A DNA stretch of 20,623 nt from Spirochaetia bacterium (lineage in GTDB: Bacteria > Spirochaetota > Spirochaetia > Treponematales > Breznakiellaceae): positions 1 to 20,623 of the forward strand of contig BOAV01000043.1 of NCBI GenBank assembly GCA_026002045.1, read 5' to 3'. The position numbers and the translations under genes are program-made. The notes under the pieces were generated by a model, which was given only the letters and a program-made list of their open reading frames with translations, was not told the origin of the DNA and did no database searches. Below are positions 7,791-14,653 of this stretch, piece by piece. The first letter of the stretch is position 1, and each line of letters starts with the position of its first letter.

Positions 7791-8260
7791 AAAAATTCTT
7801 TCTCCCCGCGTGTGTTTTGTATCTCGTGATCCTGCTGGGCGTTCCCGGTTTTCTCGTGTTCAACCATTACAACATTCTGACCACCGGTGAATTATACAAG
7901 TTCAAGGTCCAGCCCTACGATCCCTACGACCCATTCCGGGGCCGGTATGTGGCAATCCGTCAGCCCAGTTTCAATGCCCCCGGTAGCGGCCCCTATGCGC
8001 TGCTGGAAAAAGATGCCGAAGGTTTTGCAAGGATCGCCGCATGGCAAGAGACAAAACCCAATGACCGCGTGTACGCCAAAAATTTTGATATAAGCCGGTA
8101 TTACATGAACGAAAAATTGGCCCCAAAGGTTGAAACGCTTCAATGGGAGATCGACACTGAAACGGACCAGATGTATGTTCAGGTAGCGGTCAAAAACGGC
8201 GGCTATGTTATCAAGGGGCTTTATTTGAACGGGACCCCTGTAGAGGAGTTGGTGGAGTAG
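7787..8260 (+). CDS. GDYXXLXY-family membrane-anchored protein
   Basis: A 157-residue protein with one N-terminal membrane segment (about residues 5-24, FLPACVLYLVILLGVPGFLV) and an extracytoplasmic domain. The signature region reads DPYDPFRGRYVAIRQ (about residues 44-58). This matches the family's D-P-x-D-P-x-R-G-D-Y-x-x-L-x-Y pattern in layout, but Asp is replaced by Arg, Leu by Ile and the last Tyr by Gln. The start is TTG at 7787, overlapping the preceding TGA, with AAGGA 8 bases upstream; initiating here gives MKKFFLPA, a normal signal-anchor start. The role is unknown. Overlap with the DUF2157 gene indicates translational coupling and probably a shared membrane complex. The stop is 2 bases before hen1. 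Confidence 0.75.
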   Translation: MKKFFLPACVLYLVILLGVPGFLVFNHYNILTTGELYKFKVQPYDPYDPFRGRYVAIRQPSFNAPGSGPYALLEKDAEGFARIAAWQETKPNDRVYAKNFDISRYYMNEKLAPKVETLQWEIDTETDQMYVQVAVKNGGYVIKGLYLNGTPVEELVE

Positions 8261-8262
8261 AA

Positions 8263-9693
8263 ATGCTTTTAACTATCACTTACTGCGGAACAGACGCGCC
8301 TGACCTTGGGTATTTGCTCCATAAAAATCCCGAACGGCCTCAAACCCTGGATGTCAACTTCGGCAAAGCCCATGTGTTTTACCCCGAGGTTTCGCCGGAT
8401 CATTGTACGGCGGCCCTCCTCCTCGACATCGATCCCCTGGACCTTACTCGCGGGAAAGAGGGTTCCAAAAATGCCGGATTGTTCGACTATGTGAATGACC
8501 GGCCCTATGTATGTTCCTCTTTTATGAGTACCGCCATCTCCAAAGTGTACGGCACCGCTATGTCGGGCCGCTGCGAAAAGCGGCAGGCTCTGGCGGACAC
8601 CGCGCTGGACCTGTGCGCAAAACTCACCATGCTGCCCTGCCGGGGGGACACCTCCTGGCTGGAACGGGTCTTTGGCCCCCTGGGTTACCGGACAGAATTT
8701 ACTACCGAAACGCTGGATGAAGCCTACCCCGAATGGGGGCAGAGCCGGTATGTGAACCTGAGCCTCCACGGCACGGTACGGCTGCGGGATCTGCTCCGTC
8801 ATCTTTACGTGCTGATCCCCGTATTCGATTCCCGCAAGCATTACTGGATCGGCGATGCGGAGGTGGACAAACTTATCGGCCATGGCGAAGGGTGGCTGGA
8901 GAATCACCCTGACAAGAAATTTATCACCCAACGGTATTTCAACAAACTTACCCGCTATACAAGACTGGCCCTGGACCGGCTCGAAAACGGCGAAGGGGGC
9001 GCGGAGGAAACTACAGAAGAGCCCGTTGCCGCCGAATTTTTCAATATTAGTATTCCTGAATTTGCCGTCAATATGGCTGAACCCTTTGTTCCCCTTAATA
9101 CCCAACGGCTGGCAGCGGTCCTTTCAGCGTTAAAAGAAAGCGGCGCCCAGTCGGTGATCGATCTTGGCTGCGGTGAAGGGAACCTGCTCCAGTTACTGTT
9201 AAAAGAAAAATCCTTTCTCAAAATTGCCGGAACCGATGTGTCCGCTTCCGTGCTGGAAAGGGCAACAGAAAAACTTAAAATTGATCAGCTTTCAGAAACA
9301 CAGAAAAGCCGGCTGACCCTTTTTCAAAGTTCCGTCACCTACCGGGATAAACGTTTTGCAGGCTACGATGCAGCCGCCGCAGTGGAAGTAATAGAACATC
9401 TTGATGAAAACCGTCTGGGCGCTTTTGCGGCGGTGATCTTTGGAGAGGCCGCCCCAAAGACAATCGTGATCACCACGGTGAACCGGGAGTACAATCAGAA
9501 TTACCCCGGCCTTGTAAACGGACGTTTCCGTCACGGGGATCACCGCTTCGAGTGGACACGGGCGGAATTCCGCGCATGGGCGGAAAAAACCGCGGCCCGC
9601 TACGGATACGATCTCCGGCTGGAAGAAATCGGCGACCAAGATGAACAGCTTGGCGCACCAACGCAAATGGGGGTCTTTATCAAATGCAGTTAA
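8263..9693 (+). CDS. hen1: Hen1, RNA 3'-terminal ribose 2'-O-methyltransferase of the Pnkp/Hen1 repair complex
   Basis: Methylates the 2'-OH of the 3'-terminal nucleotide of cleaved RNA before sealing, so the repaired site resists re-cleavage. The 476-residue length fits bacterial Hen1. Residues 1 to about 245 are the bacterial Hen1 N-terminal domain, which in studied homologues binds Pnkp and activates its ligase. An acidic linker (ENGEGGAEETTEE) follows. The C-terminal methyltransferase has SAM motif I VIDLGCGEG at 298-306 and the Hen1 metal-binding set: E375-V-I-E378-H379 and H424 in RHGDHRFEWTR. All the expected metal ligands (two Glu, two His) are present, so it should be active. The ATG at 8263 has GGAG 5 bases upstream. 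The last 10 bases overlap pnkp, a strong sign of translational coupling and matched output for the Hen1-Pnkp complex. Confidence 0.96.
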   Translation: MLLTITYCGTDAPDLGYLLHKNPERPQTLDVNFGKAHVFYPEVSPDHCTAALLLDIDPLDLTRGKEGSKNAGLFDYVNDRPYVCSSFMSTAISKVYGTAMSGRCEKRQALADTALDLCAKLTMLPCRGDTSWLERVFGPLGYRTEFTTETLDEAYPEWGQSRYVNLSLHGTVRLRDLLRHLYVLIPVFDSRKHYWIGDAEVDKLIGHGEGWLENHPDKKFITQRYFNKLTRYTRLALDRLENGEGGAEETTEEPVAAEFFNISIPEFAVNMAEPFVPLNTQRLAAVLSALKESGAQSVIDLGCGEGNLLQLLLKEKSFLKIAGTDVSASVLERATEKLKIDQLSETQKSRLTLFQSSVTYRDKRFAGYDAAAAVEVIEHLDENRLGAFAAVIFGEAAPKTIVITTVNREYNQNYPGLVNGRFRHGDHRFEWTRAEFRAWAEKTAARYGYDLRLEEIGDQDEQLGAPTQMGVFIKCS

Positions 9694-12308
9694 TTATCCC
9701 GGAGCTTTGTGTAGTAACGCTGGTGGGCGCTTCAGGCAGCGGAAAATCAACTTTCGCTAAAACGCACTTTAAACCCACCGAAGTGCTCAGTTCCGACTAT
9801 TTCCGTGGGCTTGTGTCGGATGACGAAACGGATCAGTCAGCCACCGCCGCAGCCTTCGACAGCCTCTATTACATTGCGAACAAAAGGCTTGACGCGGGGA
9901 AGCTCACCGTCATCGACGCCACCAATGTGCAGAAACACGCGCGGGATGCGGTGATTAAACTGGCGCGGGAACAAAATCTTCTTGCGGCGGCCATCGTGCT
10001 TGATATGCCGGAGGCCCTCTGCCTTGAACGGAACCAACGGCGGCCTGACCGGAATTTCGGTTCCCATGTGGTGCGGGGGCATATCCGGGAATTGAAACGG
10101 AGCATCAAAACTTTGCAGAAAGAGGGCTTCCGTTATGTGTATGTTCTTTCCAGCCCCGAAGAAGCGGCGGAAGCGGAAATCATCAGGACGAAACTCTGGA
10201 ACGACAGGCGGGAAGAAACCGGTCCCTTTGACATCATCGGCGATGTTCACGGCTGTTACGATGAACTCATGGGGCTTCTTGAAAAAATGAACTACACCGT
10301 TGACCGCATCGGCTGCACCGCAATTCCCCCGGCCGGACGCAAAACAGTTTTTCTGGGGGACCTCTGCGATCGCGGCCCGAAAAACGCAGAAGTACTGCGT
10401 CTGGCGATGAGCATGAACGCCGCTGGACACGCCCTCTGCGTTCCGGGAAACCACGATGTAAAGCTGCTCCGCAAACTTCGCGGGGCGGATGTCAAACTGA
10501 CCCACGGTCTTGATATTACCGTGGAACAATTGGAAAAGGAGCCTAAGGAATTTATTGAAAGGGCAATAAGCTTTCTTGACGGCATGGTAAGCCATTACGT
10601 GCTTGATCGCGGCAGGCTGGTGGTCGCCCATGCGGGGCTAAAGGAAGCCTTCCATGGCCGCAGTTCAGGCCGGGTCCGGGAGTTTTGCCTTTACGGGGAC
10701 ACCACCGGCGAGACCGATGAGTTCGGCCTGCCGGTCAGGCTCAACTGGGCGGATGATTACCGGGGCCGGGCTCTGGTGGTCTACGGTCATGTCCCCTCGC
10801 GGGAAGTGCGGTCCCTGAACAACACGGTGTGCATCGACACGGGCTGCGTCTTCGGCGGCAAGCTCACCGCCTACCGGTATCCCGAAGGGGAAATGGCGGA
10901 AGTTGAAGCAACGCAGGAATACTACGCCCCGGCAAAGCCGCTGGAACCGGACCGGCCGGATCATGATGCCGGGGAGTTGGCGATTTCTGATGTGCTGGGA
11001 AAGCGGTACATCAGGACCAGGCTGCACAGCAATATCAGTATTAGTGAAGAAAGCAGCGCCCTTACCCTGGAAATCATGAGCCGCTTTTCCGCCGATCCCC
11101 GGTGGCTCATTTATCTGCCCCCAACCATGTCCCCCTGCGGAACCAGCAAGCTGGACCCCTGGCTGGAACATCCCCTGGAAGCCTTTGACTATTTTACGGA
11201 GCAGGGTGTAAGCCAGGCGGTCTGTGAAGAAAAACACATGGGCTCCCGGGCGGTGATAGTTATTTGCCGGGACGAAGCGGCCGCCCGAAAACGGTTCAAC
11301 GTGGATGATGGTTCCACCGGCATCATCTACACCCGGACGGGCCGCCATTTTTTTGATGATACCGCCATCGATACTACCGGCGCCGCCATCAATACCATTG
11401 GCGCTACATCGGTAAACACAGAAACACTAATACTATCGCGGCTCAGGGCGGCACTGGACAAGAGCGGTTTCTGGAATAGTTTTTCTACCGATTGGGTATG
11501 TCTGGATACGGAACTAATGCCCTGGTCCGCCAAGGCGCAAAAGCTGCTTGTTGAGCAATACGCCCCTGCGGGAAGATCGGGCCGCAGCGGGCTCAAGGAA
11601 GCTATCGCCGCACTGGAACAAGCCGCCATCGCACAAAACGCATCCCTGGGCTCTCCGGCTGACAACACAGGGCCGCAAAACATGGATGTTTCCGCGATCC
11701 TAAAAAAGTTTCAGTGCCGGGAAGAATACCTCAATCTTTATACCCAGGCTTACCGCCGTTACTGCTGGCCCGTTAATTCAGTTGATGATTACCGCATCGC
11801 CCCCTTCCATATTCTGGCCACCGAAGGCAAGGTCTGGAATGCCGAAAACCATCTCCGGCATCTTGGAGTAATTAAGGATCACATTACCGGTAATGATCCC
11901 CTCTTTATTGTTACCAATCACATCGTGGTCGATCTGAAGGATCCGGCTTCCCGCGATGCGGGCATTGCCTGGTGGCTCGCCCTTACGGAAAAAGGCGGCG
12001 AGGGCATGGTGGTAAAGCCCTTTGACTTTATCGCAAACGGCAAAGGCGGGTTCATCCAGCCTGCGGTCAAGTGCCGGGGCCGTGAATACCTGCGTATCAT
12101 CTACGGCCCGGAGTACACCGAAAGCGCCAGGCTTGAACGGCTCCGCAGGCGTTCATTGGGCAAAAAGCGCCGCCTCGCCATGGACGAGTTTTCGCTGGGC
12201 ATGGAATCACTGGAACGGTTTGTCAAAAAAGAACCACTGCACCGGGTTCACGAGTGCGTGTTTGCCGTGCTGGCCTTGGAAAACGAAAAGGTGGACCCAC
12301 GGCTGTAG
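9684..12308 (+). CDS. pnkp: Pnkp, bacterial polynucleotide kinase-phosphatase-ligase
   Basis: Three-domain RNA repair enzyme (874 residues, close to the Clostridium thermocellum enzyme). The 5'-kinase domain has P-loop GASGSGKST at 15-23 and the catalytic pair D38/R41 in SSDYFRG. The metallophosphatase domain, which removes 2',3'-cyclic or 3' phosphates, shows D187-V-H189, GDLCDRGP around D226/D229, GNHD at 255-258, and later VAHAG and VYGHVP. The C-terminal adenylyltransferase/ligase domain has motif I EKHMGSR with nucleophile K517, motif IV EGMVVKP at 773-779 and motif V with K796 (VKCRGR). Every motif is intact, so the enzyme looks functional. In studied homologues the ligase seals only when bound to Hen1, here encoded immediately upstream with a 10-base overlap. 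Residues 560-581 form an odd Thr/Ala/Asn/Gly-rich insertion. Its 3' end is duplicated, inverted, at 1-93. No ribotoxin gene is seen nearby. Confidence 0.97.
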   Translation: MQLIIPELCVVTLVGASGSGKSTFAKTHFKPTEVLSSDYFRGLVSDDETDQSATAAAFDSLYYIANKRLDAGKLTVIDATNVQKHARDAVIKLAREQNLLAAAIVLDMPEALCLERNQRRPDRNFGSHVVRGHIRELKRSIKTLQKEGFRYVYVLSSPEEAAEAEIIRTKLWNDRREETGPFDIIGDVHGCYDELMGLLEKMNYTVDRIGCTAIPPAGRKTVFLGDLCDRGPKNAEVLRLAMSMNAAGHALCVPGNHDVKLLRKLRGADVKLTHGLDITVEQLEKEPKEFIERAISFLDGMVSHYVLDRGRLVVAHAGLKEAFHGRSSGRVREFCLYGDTTGETDEFGLPVRLNWADDYRGRALVVYGHVPSREVRSLNNTVCIDTGCVFGGKLTAYRYPEGEMAEVEATQEYYAPAKPLEPDRPDHDAGELAISDVLGKRYIRTRLHSNISISEESSALTLEIMSRFSADPRWLIYLPPTMSPCGTSKLDPWLEHPLEAFDYFTEQGVSQAVCEEKHMGSRAVIVICRDEAAARKRFNVDDGSTGIIYTRTGRHFFDDTAIDTTGAAINTIGATSVNTETLILSRLRAALDKSGFWNSFSTDWVCLDTELMPWSAKAQKLLVEQYAPAGRSGRSGLKEAIAALEQAAIAQNASLGSPADNTGPQNMDVSAILKKFQCREEYLNLYTQAYRRYCWPVNSVDDYRIAPFHILATEGKVWNAENHLRHLGVIKDHITGNDPLFIVTNHIVVDLKDPASRDAGIAWWLALTEKGGEGMVVKPFDFIANGKGGFIQPAVKCRGREYLRIIYGPEYTESARLERLRRRSLGKKRRLAMDEFSLGMESLERFVKKEPLHRVHECVFAVLALENEKVDPRL
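12198..12290. repeat. Right arm of exact inverted repeat (partner 1-93)
   Basis: This arm lies inside the last codons of pnkp, from a Gly codon before MESLERF to the Lys 6 residues before the end. The partner is at 1-93 in the opposite orientation with no mismatch. Because the window cuts the partner, it is not known whether the repeat continues through the pnkp stop codon at 12306-12308. Confidence 0.95.
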
Positions 12309-12328
12309 GTATACCGGCCCTCTGTTTT

Positions 12329-12742
12329 TCAAAATATCAGCACAAATGTCCCGATGGCGATAAGTGATCCGCCGATAACGGCTTTAATGGTAAGGGTTTC
12401 CTTGAGCACCACAAAGGCCAGTACCATACCGATCACCACGCTGGATTTGTCGATGGGGATCACCTTGGAGGCTTCCCCCATTTGCAGGGCCTTGTAATAG
12501 CAGAGCCAGGAAAGGCCCGTGGCCAAACCGGACAGCGTCAGAAAGAGCAGGTTCCGGTGGGTGAGGTTTACGATATCATGCTGTTTGCCGCTGATAAAAA
12601 CCATGCCCCAGGCCAACAGTAATACTACCACGGTACGGATTGCGGTTGCCAAAGTTGAATTGACGTTTTCAATGCCGATCTTTGCCAGTATCGAAGTTAA
12701 TGCCGCAAATATTGCGGAAAACAATGCATAAATAGCCCACAT
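12329..12742 (-). CDS. EamA-family single-repeat membrane transporter
   Basis: Small inner-membrane protein of 137 residues with one EamA (DMT superfamily) unit and about four to five hydrophobic helices. Recognisable features are the ALFSAIFAALTSILAKIGI start, a YYKALQMGEASKVIPIDKSS central segment and the terminal VIGGSLIAIGTFVLIF helix. Two-repeat EamA proteins are roughly twice this length, so this one probably acts as a dimer, as small multidrug-resistance-type proteins do. The substrate is unknown. The start at 12742 is preferred over an in-frame ATG at 12775 because AAGGGG lies 6 bases upstream and the longer form would run into the tetR stop. It follows the TetR gene by 16 bases and is likely controlled by it. 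It converges on pnkp with only 20 bases between stops and no clear terminator. Confidence 0.85.
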   Translation of the reverse strand: MWAIYALFSAIFAALTSILAKIGIENVNSTLATAIRTVVVLLLAWGMVFISGKQHDIVNLTHRNLLFLTLSGLATGLSWLCYYKALQMGEASKVIPIDKSSVVIGMVLAFVVLKETLTIKAVIGGSLIAIGTFVLIF

Positions 12743-12758
12743 ATTACACCCCTTATAA

Positions 12759-13379
12759 TTACTGCGTTTCCGCAACGATCGGCGTTCCTACGCCCAGATG
12801 CCGCACCGTTAATGCAACCGCTTCTTTCAGATCCCCCACGGATTCCCGTTTAAGCACCACCAGACGGTAGATGGCGGATTCAATAAGTCCGTACAACAAG
12901 TCATTGGTGGTTTTGATATTCACCGGGAGGATCTCCCCTGCGCGGATGCCGTCAATCACCATGGTGGCCAGAATATGCCGCAGACGCAGGGTGCGGCGGC
13001 GGACCCGGGAGTCGGGATCGGTATTACTTTTGGAAAGGTAGAGGAGATAATTCAGGACCACCAAAAGAAGACGGCGGCTTTTTTCCAGCCGCTCAATGAT
13101 ATCGGATAGAACCCGAATGATCCGTTCCACAGAATTAAGGCTTGTGTCGGCGCGGACCCTGGTGATGTTCTCCTCAACTTCCGCCAGGAGTTGTTTTATG
13201 CTATAAATAAAAATTTCCCTTTTGTTTTTAAAATAGATGTACAAAGTGGTCCGGGTGATACCGCAGCGGTCGGCGATTTTCTGAAAGGTCGCATCCTCAA
13301 AACCCTCGTCCACAAATACGTCAAGGGCCTTCTCCAGAATCTCCCGCCGCCGTTTTTCATGTTCTACGATGATGGCCAT
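12759..13379 (-). CDS. TetR/AcrR-family transcriptional regulator
   Basis: DNA-binding repressor of 206 residues. The N-terminal helix-turn-helix spans about residues 8-55 and has the family pattern: EILEKALDVFVDEGFEDATF, then IADRCGITRTTLYIYFKNKREIF. The remaining roughly 150 residues are an all-helical ligand-binding and dimerisation domain without a recognisable subfamily. GGGAG lies about 11 bases before the ATG. It sits between the rRNA methyltransferase (22 bases upstream) and the EamA transporter (16 bases downstream), the common arrangement of a regulator with the exporter it controls. No palindromic operator is visible in the short gaps, so any autoregulation would have to act at the shared upstream promoter region at 14595-14653. 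Confidence 0.92.
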   Translation of the reverse strand: MAIIVEHEKRRREILEKALDVFVDEGFEDATFQKIADRCGITRTTLYIYFKNKREIFIYSIKQLLAEVEENITRVRADTSLNSVERIIRVLSDIIERLEKSRRLLLVVLNYLLYLSKSNTDPDSRVRRRTLRLRHILATMVIDGIRAGEILPVNIKTTNDLLYGLIESAIYRLVVLKRESVGDLKEAVALTVRHLGVGTPIVAETQ

Positions 13380-13400
13380 TCCGCTGCTCTCCCAAAAAAA

Positions 13401-14594
13401 TTACAAACTTTCATACTGAAAAAAATATGAGGGGATTGCGCCGTTGGTAATCTCCCTGCACGAATCCGCCTTTTTTCCAAAGAAGGATTCAAAGCCCGGA
13501 TGGTCCGTAATCAGGGCAAGCTTCCATCCGGGGAAGCTCCTGCACAGCCCCGCCATTTCACTGTAGATCGCCTCCGACTCCTCGGGGCTGCCCAGCCGTT
13601 TCCCGTAGGGCGGGTTTGTCAGGATGAAACCTGTTTCCGCTGAGGACGCATGGGCGTCCTTCATGGGCAGCGCCTTTATTTCCGGCAGCGCCGAACCCGC
13701 GCCGCCGTCCGGCGTGTCCAGCCGCACCCCCCGCTGGGGAATTTTTCCGCAGGCCAGATCGAATGCCCGCAGTGCGTTGGACCTGGCAATGGACACCGCC
13801 CGTGAATCGGCGTCGCTGCCGCAGATGCGGATGGTGCGCTCAAAATTCACCTTCGCTAACAATTCGGCGCGGACCATTTTTTCCGCTTCCCGGTCTGCAA
13901 TGCGGAGGTCCTGGATCGCAAAGGGACGGCCCAGGCCGGGGGCCAGATCCCAGGCGTACATGGCAGCCTCAATGATGATCGTCCCCGATCCGCAGAAGGG
14001 ATCGTAAAGGGGAAATTTCCGCCGCCAATTCGCCAACAGCAAAATCGCCGCCGCAGTGGTTTCCCTTAAGGGAGCGGCCCCGGCTTCGCTGCGGTAGCCC
14101 CGCTTGAACAGGGGTTCCCCGGAAAGATCCAGCAGCAGGGAAACCTGGTCCTTCTCCACATAGACCCGGAGTTCTGCGATCTTTTCACCTTCGGGCAGCC
14201 GCCGAATCTTATGGGCCGCGCAGAGCCGCTCCGCAGCGGCCTTGTGGACAATCGCCTGGATGCTGGTTGCCGCCTTGAGCCGGGAGCGGTTGGACCGGAC
14301 CTTGGTAATGCGGAGCCCCATGCCCCGGGGGATCAAATCTTCCCAGGGGACCGCCTTTACCCCGTCAAAAAGGGCGTCAAAATCCATGGCCTCGAAAAGG
14401 GCGGTTTCCAGCAGCAGCCGGTCCGCGGCCCGCAGGGCCATCAACGCACGGTAAATCCCGGCAACATCCGCGCTGAACCGGACCTTCCCAAATCCCGAAT
14501 CCAGGATAGAAAGGCCGAGCTTCCGCAGTTCATTTGAAACAACCTTTTCCGCCCCCACCGCACAGAGGGCCGCCACGGTTACCGGAGTTTGCAC
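13401..14594 (-). CDS. THUMP-domain class I SAM-dependent RNA methyltransferase (RlmL N-terminal/YpsC type)
   Basis: Predicted 23S rRNA guanine-N2 methyltransferase of 397 residues. The N-terminal ferredoxin-like and THUMP RNA-binding part (about 1-165) is followed by a Rossmann methyltransferase domain. SAM motif I is DPFCGSGTIIIEAA (about 199-212), and the catalytic motif IV is NPPYGKRLG (about 329-337), typical of base N-methylation. It matches the single-domain YpsC/RlmL-N group and lacks the second RlmK methyltransferase. Translation appears to begin at GTG (14594-14592), with no good ribosome binding site but a TATACT box ending 6 bases before it. It is first of three minus-strand genes, divergent from the potassium-transport operon. 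Confidence 0.9.
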   Translation of the reverse strand: MQTPVTVAALCAVGAEKVVSNELRKLGLSILDSGFGKVRFSADVAGIYRALMALRAADRLLLETALFEAMDFDALFDGVKAVPWEDLIPRGMGLRITKVRSNRSRLKAATSIQAIVHKAAAERLCAAHKIRRLPEGEKIAELRVYVEKDQVSLLLDLSGEPLFKRGYRSEAGAAPLRETTAAAILLLANWRRKFPLYDPFCGSGTIIIEAAMYAWDLAPGLGRPFAIQDLRIADREAEKMVRAELLAKVNFERTIRICGSDADSRAVSIARSNALRAFDLACGKIPQRGVRLDTPDGGAGSALPEIKALPMKDAHASSAETGFILTNPPYGKRLGSPEESEAIYSEMAGLCRSFPGWKLALITDHPGFESFFGKKADSCREITNGAIPSYFFQYESL

Positions 14595-14601
14595 TTCGAC
14601 A

Positions 14602-14633
14602 GTATAACATAAAATGAAATCTTGTGTTATACC
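14602..14633. promoter_or_regulatory. Divergent promoter with inverted repeat between methyltransferase and ktrB
   Basis: GTATAACA (14602-14609) and TGTTATAC (14625-14632) form a perfect 8-base inverted repeat around a 15-base spacer in the 59-base divergent gap. Each arm contains an extended -10-like element: TGT-TATACT on the minus strand (hexamer 14606-14601) and TGT-TATACC on the plus strand (hexamer 14628-14633). Each arm also supplies ATAACA, 18 bases upstream, as a poor -35 for the opposite promoter. The layout fits back-to-back overlapping promoters or one operator controlling both units, possibly by the TetR protein at 12759-13379 (inference). Confidence 0.5.
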
Positions 14634-14653
14634 AGCTTCAAGGTTAACGTGAT

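Noticed and set aside
8269..9105. A 278-codon minus-strand open frame opposite hen1
   Set aside because: It is antisense to the conserved Hen1 N-terminal domain and has no recognisable product.
12309..12328. Bidirectional terminator between the convergent pnkp and eamA genes
   Set aside because: The 20-base gap has a short T run but no inverted repeat.
12743..12775. Longer EamA start at 12775
   Set aside because: It overlaps the tetR stop, adds a hydrophilic stretch (MRKRSNYKGCN) and leaves the AAGGGG site unused.
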